Assembly (NCBI GenBank): GCA_013214425.1
Contig: JABSPN010000163.1
Span: 1-6,918, forward strand
Origin: Flavobacteriaceae bacterium
GTDB lineage: Bacteria > Bacteroidota > Bacteroidia > Flavobacteriales > Flavobacteriaceae
Reading direction: 5' to 3'
DNA: 6,918 nucleotides
In this document: in pieces, positions 1 through 6,417 of the stretch
Numbering within the stretch: the stretch's first letter is position 1
Layout: each line of letters opens with the position of its first letter
Made by a program: the position numbers and the translations under genes
Notes under the pieces: generated by a model
Database searches by the model: none
What the model was told of the DNA's origin: nothing
Seen by the model: the letters and a program-made list of their open reading frames with translations, nothing else

Positions 1-293
1 GAGACTATGCTGAAGGAGAATTTACCATTAAAGATATTGGCTATTTTGGTAAGAAAAAAGGAAATGTGCTAATCGATATATTGAATAAAGAGTTTGACGT
101 TCTAATTACCTATAACAGAGAAGACGATGAAGTCTTGAACCTGATAACCTTAGAATCTAAATCAAAGTTTAAAGTAGGGTTTTCAGTACAAGATCAACGA
201 TTAAACGATTTGGTTATTGATATTAAAACAAAAGATATAAGCGCTTTTAACAACGAGTTAATTAAGTATTTAAAAATTTTAAACAAGCTGTAA
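1..293 (+). CDS. DUF6913-like protein, C-terminal part (5' end outside window)
   Basis: The frame is open from base 3 to the TAA at 291-293, giving the last 96 residues of a protein that begins before the window. A GTG at 66 lies inside this frame, but in-frame coding continues upstream of it without a stop, so it is not the true start. The visible part has the pattern I associate with the flavobacterial DUF6913 family: a Gly-Lys-rich turn (GYFGKKKGN), then an LNKEFDVLITY segment, a KFKVGFS strand, QRLNDLVID, and a C-terminal helix ending in YLKILNKL. No enzymatic motif, signal peptide or membrane segment is visible in this part. The stop overlaps the dapA start as TAATG, so the two genes are probably co-transcribed and translationally coupled. 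In my memory of flavobacterial genomes this family commonly sits just upstream of dapA. Its function is unknown to me. The family assignment is from recalled sequence resemblance. Confidence 0.75.
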   Translation, partial: DYAEGEFTIKDIGYFGKKKGNVLIDILNKEFDVLITYNREDDEVLNLITLESKSKFKVGFSVQDQRLNDLVIDIKTKDISAFNNELIKYLKILNKL

Positions 294-1168
294 TGAACAA
301 ATTCAGAGGGACTGGTGTCGCGTTAATTACACCATTTCAACAAAACAGGGAAGTTGATACCAACGCCTTAACCACTATTGTTAACTTTGTAATTGATAAT
401 GGAGTAGAATACCTTGTAGTTTTAGGAACAACTGCAGAAAGTGCTACCTTATCTAAAGAGGAAAAACAGCTTGCGAAACAGACAATAACTAAAGCCAATA
501 ATGGAAGAGTTCCAATGGTTTTAGGAATAGGTGGAAATAATACTGCTGAAGTTGTTGCTGAATTAAAAACCACAGATTTGTCTGACTACGATGCAGTATT
601 ATCGGTTTCACCTTATTATAACAAGCCCACACAAGAAGGTATTTACCAACACTTTAAAGCTGTAGCTGAAGCTTCTCAAAGGCCTATAATATTGTACAAT
701 GTGCCAGGAAGAACCGCTTCCAATATGTCTCCTGAAGTTGTAGCGAGATTAGCTGCCGACTTTGATAATATCATCGCAATAAAAGAGGCAGCAGGAGATC
801 TTGTTCAAGCTATGAAGATGATTCAGTTGTGTCCAGATGATTTCCTAGTGATTTCTGGAGATGATATGATTGCTTTACCGATGACCTTAGCTGGAGGAGC
901 TGGAGTAATATCTGTAATTGGAGAAGGTTTGCCAGGAGAATTCTCAGAAATGATTCGTTTAGGTTTAGCAGGAAAATCTCAGCAGGCCTATGCATTACAT
1001 TATAAAGTTGCCAATTCCATAGACTATATTTTCGAAGAAGGAAACCCAGCAGGAATTAAAGCCTTGTTTGAAAAGATTGGTTTATGTGATGCAACAGTGC
1101 GTTTGCCACTAGTTGAGGCCAGTGATTCGCTAAAGAAAAAGATTTCAAGCTTTATAGATCATTTATAG
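293..1168 (+). CDS. dapA: 4-hydroxy-tetrahydrodipicolinate synthase
   Basis: Cytoplasmic enzyme that condenses pyruvate with aspartate semialdehyde, the first committed step of the diaminopimelate/lysine pathway, which supplies peptidoglycan. The 291 residues match the usual family length (about 290) and form a single (beta/alpha)8 barrel. Visible landmarks are GTG..LITPF at 6-15, the GTTAES pyruvate loop (Thr46, Thr47), PYYNKP with Tyr108-Tyr109, ILYNVPGRT with Tyr135 and Arg140, and the Schiff-base lysine Lys164 in AIKEAAGD. All catalytic residues known from the E. coli enzyme appear present. The loop has Ala48 where the classical motif has Gly (GTTGES). By alignment with E. coli, the lysine-inhibition positions His53 and His56 are Lys55 and Lys58 here, while the Asn and Glu (N82, E86) remain. 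The start is the ATG of the TAATG overlap with the upstream gene; MNKFRGTGVALITPF is a normal family N-terminus. No terminator is evident downstream. Confidence 0.97.
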   Translation: MNKFRGTGVALITPFQQNREVDTNALTTIVNFVIDNGVEYLVVLGTTAESATLSKEEKQLAKQTITKANNGRVPMVLGIGGNNTAEVVAELKTTDLSDYDAVLSVSPYYNKPTQEGIYQHFKAVAEASQRPIILYNVPGRTASNMSPEVVARLAADFDNIIAIKEAAGDLVQAMKMIQLCPDDFLVISGDDMIALPMTLAGGAGVISVIGEGLPGEFSEMIRLGLAGKSQQAYALHYKVANSIDYIFEEGNPAGIKALFEKIGLCDATVRLPLVEASDSLKKKISSFIDHL

Positions 1169-1301
1169 ACTTTAAATCGAACAATGATTAAACGAAATAA
1201 TGTTAGGGTTAACTAAGGGGACAATCATCACCCAATACCTTTAACTTGACGTTCGATATCTGATACCTAAAACACGTTAAATTTTCCTTAATCCAGGGAC
1301 C

Positions 1302-1309
1302 TAATTTTG
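1302..1309 (+). promoter_or_regulatory. Candidate upstream bamD promoter, -7 element
   Basis: TAATTTTG matches the Bacteroidota -7 consensus TAnnTTTG exactly. A transcript would start near 1314-1316 and leave a leader of about 58 bases before the bamD ATG. No TTG sits at the expected -33 distance, so the match is incomplete. It is the same octamer as the element at 1361-1368. Confidence 0.35.
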
Positions 1310-1360
1310 AATTTAAGCTACCTTAGCAAAAAAATATTTTCAACAGTCATTATAAAGTAT

Positions 1361-1368
1361 TAATTTTG
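1361..1368 (+). promoter_or_regulatory. Candidate bamD-proximal promoter, -7 element
   Basis: TAATTTTG, followed by C, is an exact match to TAnnTTTG and ends only four bases before the ATG at 1373. A start site 4-7 bases downstream would fall at or just past that ATG. The transcript would then be leaderless, or translation would begin at the second methionine codon (1385). No TTG is found at -33; TTTTC at 1337-1341 is the nearest T-rich stretch. Confidence 0.5.
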
Positions 1369-1372
1369 CAGG

Positions 1373-2197
1373 ATGTTTAAAAAAATGAAGCAGTTAAGTA
1401 TTCTTTTTACCATTGCCATTATTTTGAGTTCATGTGGTGAATACCAAAAGGCAATCAAGTCAGACGATGTTAAAGTGAAATTTGACATGGGTACTGCATT
1501 ATATGAAGAAGGGAAGTACGCCAAAGCGCAACGTTTGTTTGCATTAATCGTACCTAATTACAGAGGGAAGCCTCAGGCAGAGAAGTTAATGTATATGTAC
1601 TCTGATACGTTTTATCAAACAGAGGATTACTATTTAGCAGCCTTTCAGTTTGACAGATTTGTAAAAGCATATCCAAAAAGCGATCGTTTAGATGACGCTT
1701 CATTTAAGTCGGCAAAAAGCTCGTATCACTTATCACCAAGATTTAGTTTAGATCAAAACGATACAGAGAAAGCGATTACAAAGATGCAGGAGTTTATCAA
1801 TTCCTATCCAAATTCTGATAAGATTGTAGAAGCCAATGCTGTGATTCAAGAGTTAGAAGATAAATTAGAAAAAAAACAATTTGAGATTGCTAAGCAATTT
1901 CATAAAATATCAGATTTTAAAACAGCCATCAAATCCTTAGACAACTTTGTTGAAGATCATCCGGGGTCTAAGCGTAAAGAAGAGGCACTGTATTTAAAGT
2001 TTGATTCTGCCTATAAATTAGCTATGTTAAGTGTAGAAAGTAAAAAAGCGGAACGTTTACAAAACGCTAAAAACTATTACAATAAGTTTAAAGCTGATTA
2101 TGGGAGTTCTGAATTTCTGGAACAAGCCAGCGAAAGCTTTGAAGATATAGAAAAAGAGCAAAAAGAAACCAATACTGAAGAAAAAAGTAATTCATAA
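1373..2197 (+). CDS. bamD: Outer membrane assembly lipoprotein BamD
   Basis: Lipoprotein of the BAM complex, which folds and inserts beta-barrel proteins into the outer membrane; BamD is the essential lipoprotein partner of BamA. The 274 residues begin with a lipoprotein signal: basic MFKKMK, a hydrophobic stretch, then the lipobox LSSC with the lipidated Cys at 21. The mature part is helical with TPR-like repeats: roughly 36-63 (ALYEEGKYAKAQRLFALIVPNY), 71-103 (YYLAAFQFDRFVKAYPKS), 133-148 (AITKMQEFINSYPNS), 166-199 (FKTAIKSLDNFVEDHPGS) and 226-246. The YP.S turns are typical of BamD. SYHLSPRFSLDQNDTEKAI resembles the conserved segment after the second repeat. The C-terminus is a charged Glu/Lys/Asn tail. 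The start is uncertain: a -7 element sits just before the ATG at 1373, so Met5 (base 1385), which gives an equally good signal peptide, may be used. It is followed after 2 bases by rpoZ. Confidence 0.92.
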   Translation: MFKKMKQLSILFTIAIILSSCGEYQKAIKSDDVKVKFDMGTALYEEGKYAKAQRLFALIVPNYRGKPQAEKLMYMYSDTFYQTEDYYLAAFQFDRFVKAYPKSDRLDDASFKSAKSSYHLSPRFSLDQNDTEKAITKMQEFINSYPNSDKIVEANAVIQELEDKLEKKQFEIAKQFHKISDFKTAIKSLDNFVEDHPGSKRKEEALYLKFDSAYKLAMLSVESKKAERLQNAKNYYNKFKADYGSSEFLEQASESFEDIEKEQKETNTEEKSNS

Positions 2198-2199
2198 TT

Positions 2200-2532
2200 A
2201 TGGACATTAAGAATAGCAGTGCACCAACAACTACGACTACGTACAACAGAAATGAAATAGATGCTCAAACCGAGAACATCTATGAAGCAATCTCAATTAT
2301 TGCAAAAAGAGCAACTCAAATCAATACCGAAATTAAAAAGGAATTGGTGAATAAATTAGATGAGTTTGCTACCTATAACGATAGTTTAGAAGAAGTTTTC
2401 GAAAATAAAGAGCAAATTGAAGTATCTAAGTTTTACGAAAGATTACCAAAACCTCATGCTATTGCAGTAGAAGAGTGGTTGGGAAATAAAATCTATTACA
2501 GAGACACAAACAAAGAGGAAGAACAAAAATAA
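2200..2532 (+). CDS. rpoZ: RNA polymerase subunit omega, Bacteroidota type
   Basis: Small RNA polymerase subunit that wraps the beta' C-terminus and aids its folding and assembly. The 110-residue protein matches the Bacteroidota form of omega. It has a low-complexity Thr-rich N-terminus (PTTTTTYN at 10-17), then NIYEAISIIAKRATQIN at 26-42, equivalent to the conserved ARRA.Q helix of E. coli omega. A KKELVNKLDEFATYNDSLEEVFENKEQ segment, which I recall as characteristic of flavobacterial homologues, follows, then a KFYERLPKPHAIAVEEWL region and a charged EEEQK end. The ATG lies 2 bases after the bamD stop and the coaBC ATG 9 bases after its own stop, so it is an internal gene of the bamD-coaBC cluster. 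In many bacteria rpoZ neighbours gmk and spoT; adjacency to coaBC is also common. No promoter of its own is visible. Confidence 0.9.
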   Translation: MDIKNSSAPTTTTTYNRNEIDAQTENIYEAISIIAKRATQINTEIKKELVNKLDEFATYNDSLEEVFENKEQIEVSKFYERLPKPHAIAVEEWLGNKIYYRDTNKEEEQK

Positions 2533-2541
2533 TTTTTCTTC

Positions 2542-3750
2542 ATGTCTGTTTTAAGTGGAAAGAAAGTCCTGTTAGGTATTTCAGGAGGAATAGCTGCCTT
2601 TAAAACAGCTGCTTTAGTCCGATTATTTATAAAAGCTGGTGCAGAAGTCAAAGTAGTCATGACGCCTGCTTCAAAAGATTTTATTACACCTTTAACCTTA
2701 TCAACCCTATCCAAAAACCCTGTCTATTCTTCATTTACAGATGAAGAAAATGAAAATGAGGTTTGGAATAATCATGTCGATTTAGGCCTTTGGGCTGATT
2801 TGATGATTATTGCACCCGCAACGGCGAATACACTGTCTAAAATGGCAACGGGTAATGCCGACAATTTCTTAATTGCTACCTATTTATCAGCTAAATGTCC
2901 GGTTTATTTTGCTCCGGCAATGGATTTGGATATGTATCAACATGGATCGACTAAAAAATCGATTGATACTTTAGTTGGCTATAGCAATCATTTTATCCCT
3001 GCTACTTCAGGAGAATTAGCAAGCGGATTAGTAGGTGAAGGGAGAATGGCAGAGCCTGAAGATATTGTAGCTTTTATTGAAAAAGATGTTCAGGATAAAT
3101 TGCCGCTAAAAAACAAAAAAATTTTGATCACTGCTGGACCAACCTATGAAGCTATGGATCCTGTTCGTTTTATCGGAAATCACTCTTCAGGGAAAATGGG
3201 GTTTGAACTAGCTAAAGTAGCCGCTAATTTAGGCGCTCAGGTGATTCTGGTTTCTGGGCCAACAAAGGAAACAGTAGCTCATGGTTTGATTACAGTTATC
3301 GCTGTTGTCTCTGCGGAAGAAATGTACCAGGCTTGTCATCAACACTATGCTGATAGCGACATTGCGATATGTGCAGCTGCAGTAGCAGACTACAAACCTG
3401 CTGAAGTAGCCGATCAGAAGATCAAAAAGAAGGGTGATAACATGGTCATTCAATTAGAAAAAACCAAAGACATCTTGGCATCACTCGGTGAACAGAAAAA
3501 ACATCAGTTTCTTGTAGGTTTTGCTTTAGAGACTAACAACGAGTTGGAAAACGCAAAAAGTAAGCTAAAACGCAAGAATTTAGACTTAATTGTATTAAAT
3601 TCGTTACAGGATAAAGGAGCTGGTTTTGGTAAAGCCACGAATAAAGTAACTTTAATTAATAATAAAGAGCAAATAGAAGCGTTTGAATTAAAGTCGAAAA
3701 CTGAAGTAGCTCAAGATATTTTTAATACCATACTGAAAGCACATGCGTAA
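2542..3750 (+). CDS. coaBC: Bifunctional phosphopantothenoylcysteine decarboxylase/phosphopantothenate-cysteine ligase
   Basis: Fusion enzyme for two consecutive steps of coenzyme A synthesis. CoaB joins 4'-phosphopantothenate to cysteine using CTP, and CoaC decarboxylates the product with FMN. The 402 residues match the usual length. The N-terminal flavoprotein domain (about 1-185) has GISGGIAAFK at 12-21, catalytic His78 in NNHVDL, APATANT at 91-97, PAMDLDMY at 125-132 and the clamp TSGELASGLVGEGRM at 155-169. The CoaB domain (about 188-402) has ILITAGPTYEAMDPVRFIGNHSSGKMG with Asn213 (equivalent to E. coli Asn210), AAAVADYKP at 278-286, KIKKKG at 293-298 and LEKTKDIL at 305-312. Two positions differ from the E. 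coli decarboxylase: Asp128 where PAMN has Asn, and Ser161 where the clamp has the catalytic Cys158. I recall this as usual in Bacteroidota, so the enzyme is probably active. The stop overlaps the next gene's start by 8 bases. Confidence 0.96.
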   Translation: MSVLSGKKVLLGISGGIAAFKTAALVRLFIKAGAEVKVVMTPASKDFITPLTLSTLSKNPVYSSFTDEENENEVWNNHVDLGLWADLMIIAPATANTLSKMATGNADNFLIATYLSAKCPVYFAPAMDLDMYQHGSTKKSIDTLVGYSNHFIPATSGELASGLVGEGRMAEPEDIVAFIEKDVQDKLPLKNKKILITAGPTYEAMDPVRFIGNHSSGKMGFELAKVAANLGAQVILVSGPTKETVAHGLITVIAVVSAEEMYQACHQHYADSDIAICAAAVADYKPAEVADQKIKKKGDNMVIQLEKTKDILASLGEQKKHQFLVGFALETNNELENAKSKLKRKNLDLIVLNSLQDKGAGFGKATNKVTLINNKEQIEAFELKSKTEVAQDIFNTILKAHA

Positions 3751-4636
3751 TTATATACTCACATTATTAATCGTTTGTTTTACGGGTTCAATGACTGCTC
3801 AGGAATTGAATTGTACCGTTATTGTCAATGCTGAACAAACAGGACAAACTCAGATTAGTATTTTTAAAACATTAGAGAAATCTTTACAGGAATTTATTAA
3901 TCAAACTACCTGGACCAACAAGGTTTATGCTCCGCATGAACGTATTGATTGTTCTATGATGATTACCGTTTCTGAGTATGAGTCTGATAGATTTTCTGCT
4001 ACGCTACAAGTGCAATCATCAAGACCAATTTATCAAACAACTTATAGTTCACCTATAGTAAATTATAATGATGAGGATTTTAATTTTCAGTATTTAGAGT
4101 TTGAAAATTTAACCTATAATCCAAACGCCAATATAGATTCAAATCTAATTGCTGTGATTTCTTATTATGTGTATATCATTTTAGGAGCCGATGCAGATAC
4201 TTATAAGAGAAATAGCGGGACCGAGTACTATGAAGAGGCGAGAAAAATAGTAAATAATTCACAAGCTTTAGGTGCCAGAGGATGGAAGTCAACCGATGGT
4301 CTTCAAAATAGATTTCATTTGACAGATCAAATACTGTCACCTACATACAAAGAGTATAGAAATGTAATGTATGCCTATCATCGTAATGGTTTAGACCAAA
4401 TGAGCGGGAATACAAAAGTATCCAAACAACGTATTGCCAATATCTTAAAGCAATTCAACACCATGCATACAAGAAGACCGAATTCGTTTTTGCAACGTAC
4501 CTTCTTTGATGCGAAATCGGATGAAATTGTCGATATATTCTCAGATGGGCCCTCTGTGCCTATCACAGATATTGTCAGTATTTTAAAGCGAGTATCACCT
4601 ACCAACACCTCTAAGTGGAGTAAGATTAAGTTTTAA
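3743..4636 (+). CDS. porD: DUF4835 family, type IX secretion protein PorD-like
   Basis: Exported protein of 297 residues. The N-terminus MRNYILTLLIVCFTGSMTAQ is a signal peptide with likely cleavage after Ala19 and no lipobox, so the product should be periplasmic or outer-membrane associated. The mature protein opens ELNCTVIVN and contains KTLEKSLQEFINQTTWTNK at 42-60, a SRPIYQTTYSSPI.NYND block at 93-110 and FQYLEFENLTYNPN at 116-128. A YYVYIILGADADTY segment lies at 141-154 and EARKIVNNSQALGARGWKS at 165-183. I recognise this pattern as DUF4835, a family found in Bacteroidota and labelled PorD, a component linked to type IX secretion; its molecular role is not settled. The mature form has only two Cys (24 and 70), which could form a disulfide. 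ATGCGTAA overlaps the coaBC stop, so translation is probably coupled. The family is fairly certain; the gene symbol follows the family label, not a visible catalytic motif. Confidence 0.85.
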   Translation: MRNYILTLLIVCFTGSMTAQELNCTVIVNAEQTGQTQISIFKTLEKSLQEFINQTTWTNKVYAPHERIDCSMMITVSEYESDRFSATLQVQSSRPIYQTTYSSPIVNYNDEDFNFQYLEFENLTYNPNANIDSNLIAVISYYVYIILGADADTYKRNSGTEYYEEARKIVNNSQALGARGWKSTDGLQNRFHLTDQILSPTYKEYRNVMYAYHRNGLDQMSGNTKVSKQRIANILKQFNTMHTRRPNSFLQRTFFDAKSDEIVDIFSDGPSVPITDIVSILKRVSPTNTSKWSKIKF

Positions 4637-4679
4637 TTCGATTTTATTTCGACTTAAGACTAATTTTCAAAATGTCTTT

Positions 4680-4687
4680 TATCTTTG
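4680..4687 (+). promoter_or_regulatory. Candidate recN promoter, -7 element
   Basis: TATCTTTG is an exact TAnnTTTG match in the 79-base gap between the porD-like gene and recN. The predicted start site (about 4691-4694) gives a leader of about 24 bases before the TTG start. No clear TTG is present at the -33 distance, so support rests on the -7 element and its placement. Confidence 0.5.
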
Positions 4688-4706
4688 TGATCTTAATTAA
4701 AAGTTC

Positions 4707-4716
4707 ACTACGTAGT
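4707..4716 (+). repeat. 10-base perfect palindrome at recN start
   Basis: ACTACGTAGT is a perfect palindrome. Its last base is the first base of the recN TTG start codon, and it lies about 15 bases after the predicted transcription start. It could be an operator or a small hairpin over the initiation site, or chance: a 10-base palindrome is expected somewhere in a 79-base gap in under one case in ten. Confidence 0.3.
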
Positions 4717-6371
4717 TGCTTACAAATCTTATCATAAAGAATTATGCATTGATCGATGATCTGTCAGTCTCATTTTCTGATGGCTTGTCCATCATTACAG
4801 GAGAAACAGGAGCTGGTAAGTCTATTCTTCTAGGAGGTTTAGGGTTGATATTAGGGAATAGAGCCGATTTATCTGCGATAAAAGACAAGGAACTGAAATG
4901 CGTAATAGAAGCCGAATTCAACATAGTTCCTTATCGATTGAAAAAGTTATTTGAGCAAGAGGATTTAGATTATGAAGATTTAACAATTATTAGGAGAGAA
5001 ATATTACCTTCTGGTAAATCTAGAGCTTTTATAAATGATTCTCCAGTTTCTTTAACTAGTTTAAAACTAGTAGGAGAACGATTGATCGATATTCACTCTC
5101 AACATCAAACCTTACAACTAACCAATAACTCATTTCAATTTGAAGTCATCGATGCCTTGGCTAAAAATGCTAAAGAGTTAACTACTTACCAGTTAGAATT
5201 GACTAACTATAACGGCTTAAGAAAAAAGCTGGAAGAGTTATTACAAATACAGAACGAATCGAATGAGAGCGAAGAGTACAATCGTTTTTTATATGAAGAG
5301 TTAGTGGAAGCCAAGTTGGACGAGTTTTGTTTTGAAGCATTAGAAGAAGACTTAGAACAATTGAGTAACGTTGAAGAAATTCAGCAGAAATTGTTGCAGG
5401 CCAACCAATTACTTTCTGAGGAACAAATGGGTGTCTTGACAACTTTAGTTGAGTTAAAAAATGCACTAAAGGATATTGCGTCTTTTTCTTCTGAATATGA
5501 AGCGTTGTTTGAAAGAGTGAATTCTTCTTATATAGAATTAGAAGATGTCTTCACAGAGGTAGAATCAGCTCAGGAAAATATTGAAGCGAATCCAGAAAGG
5601 TTGAATGAAGTCAGCCAACAGATCAATACAATCAATTCCTTATATCAAAAGCATCAGGTAGATTCGGTCGAGGCTTTATTAGAAATTCAGCAAGAATTAG
5701 AGGAGAAAGTTGGTTTGGTTTCGAACCTATCGGAAAGAATTACTGCGAAAGAAACGGAAATTGAGGCGTCGAAGAACGAGTTACAACAATTGGCTGCGCA
5801 AATTCATCAGAAAAGAGAAGATGCCATTCCGAAGTTAACCAAACAATTAGAAAAAATACTGATCAATTTAGGAATGGAAAATGCAAAGTTTGATATACGT
5901 GTCAGTCAAACCGATCAGTTTTATACAAATGGAAGCGATGAGTTAAGTTTTTTATTTTCTGCCAATAAAGGGGGTAACTTTAATGAGTTGAAAAAATCGG
6001 CTTCAGGAGGTGAATTGTCTCGCATTATGTTAGGGATAAAGGCTATTTTGTCGAAGTACAAAAAATTACCTTCCATCATGTTTGATGAAATCGATACAGG
6101 AGTATCTGGAGATGTCGCTGCAAAAATGGGCTTATTAATGGAGTATATGAGTGAAGACATGCAGGTATTTACCATTACCCATTTACCGCAAATCGCCAGT
6201 AAAGGAAATAGTCATTTTAAAGTGTATAAAGAAGATGTTGCTGGTATGACCAGAACAAACTTAAAAGCACTGAATCAAGAATCGAGAGTGTTCGAAATTG
6301 CTGAAATGTTAGGAGGGAAAGAAAGGACAGAGACAGCAATGCAGCACGCTAAAGAATTACTAAACATATAA
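4716..6371 (+). CDS. recN: DNA repair protein RecN
   Basis: SMC-like ATPase that acts early in recombinational repair of double-strand breaks by binding and tethering DNA. The 551 residues match the family's usual length (about 550). The N-terminal head has MLTNLIIKNYALIDDLSVSF and the Walker A motif GETGAGKS at 29-36. SQHQ at 128-131 lies in the region where the Q-loop is expected. A long Glu/Leu-rich coiled coil spans roughly 150-375. The C-terminal head has the ABC signature SASGGELSRIMLG at 428-440, Walker B PSIMFDEIDTG at 452-462 and the switch His in THLPQIA at 488-494. The start is TTG at 4716: an in-frame TAG immediately precedes it (4713-4715), the family N-terminus begins exactly here, and the next possible start (TTG, codon 12) would cut into the first beta strands. 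A -7 element upstream suggests separate transcription. No LexA box of the known E. coli or B. subtilis types is seen. Confidence 0.96.
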   Translation: MLTNLIIKNYALIDDLSVSFSDGLSIITGETGAGKSILLGGLGLILGNRADLSAIKDKELKCVIEAEFNIVPYRLKKLFEQEDLDYEDLTIIRREILPSGKSRAFINDSPVSLTSLKLVGERLIDIHSQHQTLQLTNNSFQFEVIDALAKNAKELTTYQLELTNYNGLRKKLEELLQIQNESNESEEYNRFLYEELVEAKLDEFCFEALEEDLEQLSNVEEIQQKLLQANQLLSEEQMGVLTTLVELKNALKDIASFSSEYEALFERVNSSYIELEDVFTEVESAQENIEANPERLNEVSQQINTINSLYQKHQVDSVEALLEIQQELEEKVGLVSNLSERITAKETEIEASKNELQQLAAQIHQKREDAIPKLTKQLEKILINLGMENAKFDIRVSQTDQFYTNGSDELSFLFSANKGGNFNELKKSASGGELSRIMLGIKAILSKYKKLPSIMFDEIDTGVSGDVAAKMGLLMEYMSEDMQVFTITHLPQIASKGNSHFKVYKEDVAGMTRTNLKALNQESRVFEIAEMLGGKERTETAMQHAKELLNI

Positions 6372-6375
6372 TATT

Positions 6376-6408
6376 ACTCAACTCCCTTGTTGAAGTATGA
6401 GAGTTTTT
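6376..6408 (+). terminator. Possible weak terminator after recN
   Basis: ACTCAAC (6376-6382) pairs with GTTGAAGT (6389-6396), leaving one bulged A and a six-base loop. A run of five T (6404-6408) starts seven bases beyond the stem, further than in a standard intrinsic terminator, and the stem is AT-rich. It begins four bases after the recN stop, which is the expected place. Confidence 0.3.
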
Positions 6409-6417
6409 CTACTTTTG
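6387..6417 (+). promoter_or_regulatory. fabI promoter, Bacteroidota -33/-7 type
   Basis: The -7 element TACTTTTG (6410-6417) matches TAnnTTTG exactly. TTG occurs at 6387-6389 and again at 6390-6392, giving spacers of 20 or 17 bases, within the range I recall for this promoter class. Transcription should begin near 6422-6424. This leaves a leader of about 28 bases, rich in A and C, with no well-placed Shine-Dalgarno (AGGA at 6445-6448 is too close to the ATG). This is the best-supported promoter in the window. Confidence 0.65.

Larger units (their letters stand above)
1169..1372 (+). other. 204-base intergenic region upstream of bamD
   Basis: No credible coding frame is visible. The region carries two copies of TAATTTTG matching the Bacteroidota -7 consensus (1302-1309 and 1361-1368). 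There are also two widely spaced inverted repeats: ATCGAAC at 1176-1182 with GTTCGAT at 1251-1257, and TTTAAC at 1240-1245 with GTTAAA at 1276-1281. The loops are long (68 and 30 bases) and no U-tract follows, so neither looks like an intrinsic terminator. I find no clear dapA terminator here, so read-through into bamD is possible. No known riboswitch or tRNA pattern was recognised. Confidence 0.6.

Noticed and set aside
66..293. A 75-residue gene starting at the GTG at 66
   Set aside because: The same frame is open to the left edge and continues the DUF6913-like pattern, so this is the tail of a longer gene.
337..995. Minus-strand open frames inside dapA (337-573 and 810-995)
   Set aside because: They lie fully within a strongly conserved gene on the other strand and have no family-like pattern, upstream spacing or promoter.
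1176..1281. Inverted repeats ATCGAAC/GTTCGAT and TTTAAC/GTTAAA as a riboswitch or small RNA
   Set aside because: Arms of only 6-7 bases with loops of 68 and 30 bases; the two pairings interleave and no U-tract or known riboswitch core is present.
4626..4657. TTAAGT/ACTTAA pair after the porD-like gene as a terminator
   Set aside because: Six AT-rich pairs with a 20-base loop and no T-run directly after; too weak to call.
5203..6175. Minus-strand open frames within recN (5203-5466, 5921-6175)
   Set aside because: Shadows of the RecN coding sequence. The protein sequences have no recognisable motif and overlap the conserved ATPase and coiled-coil parts.
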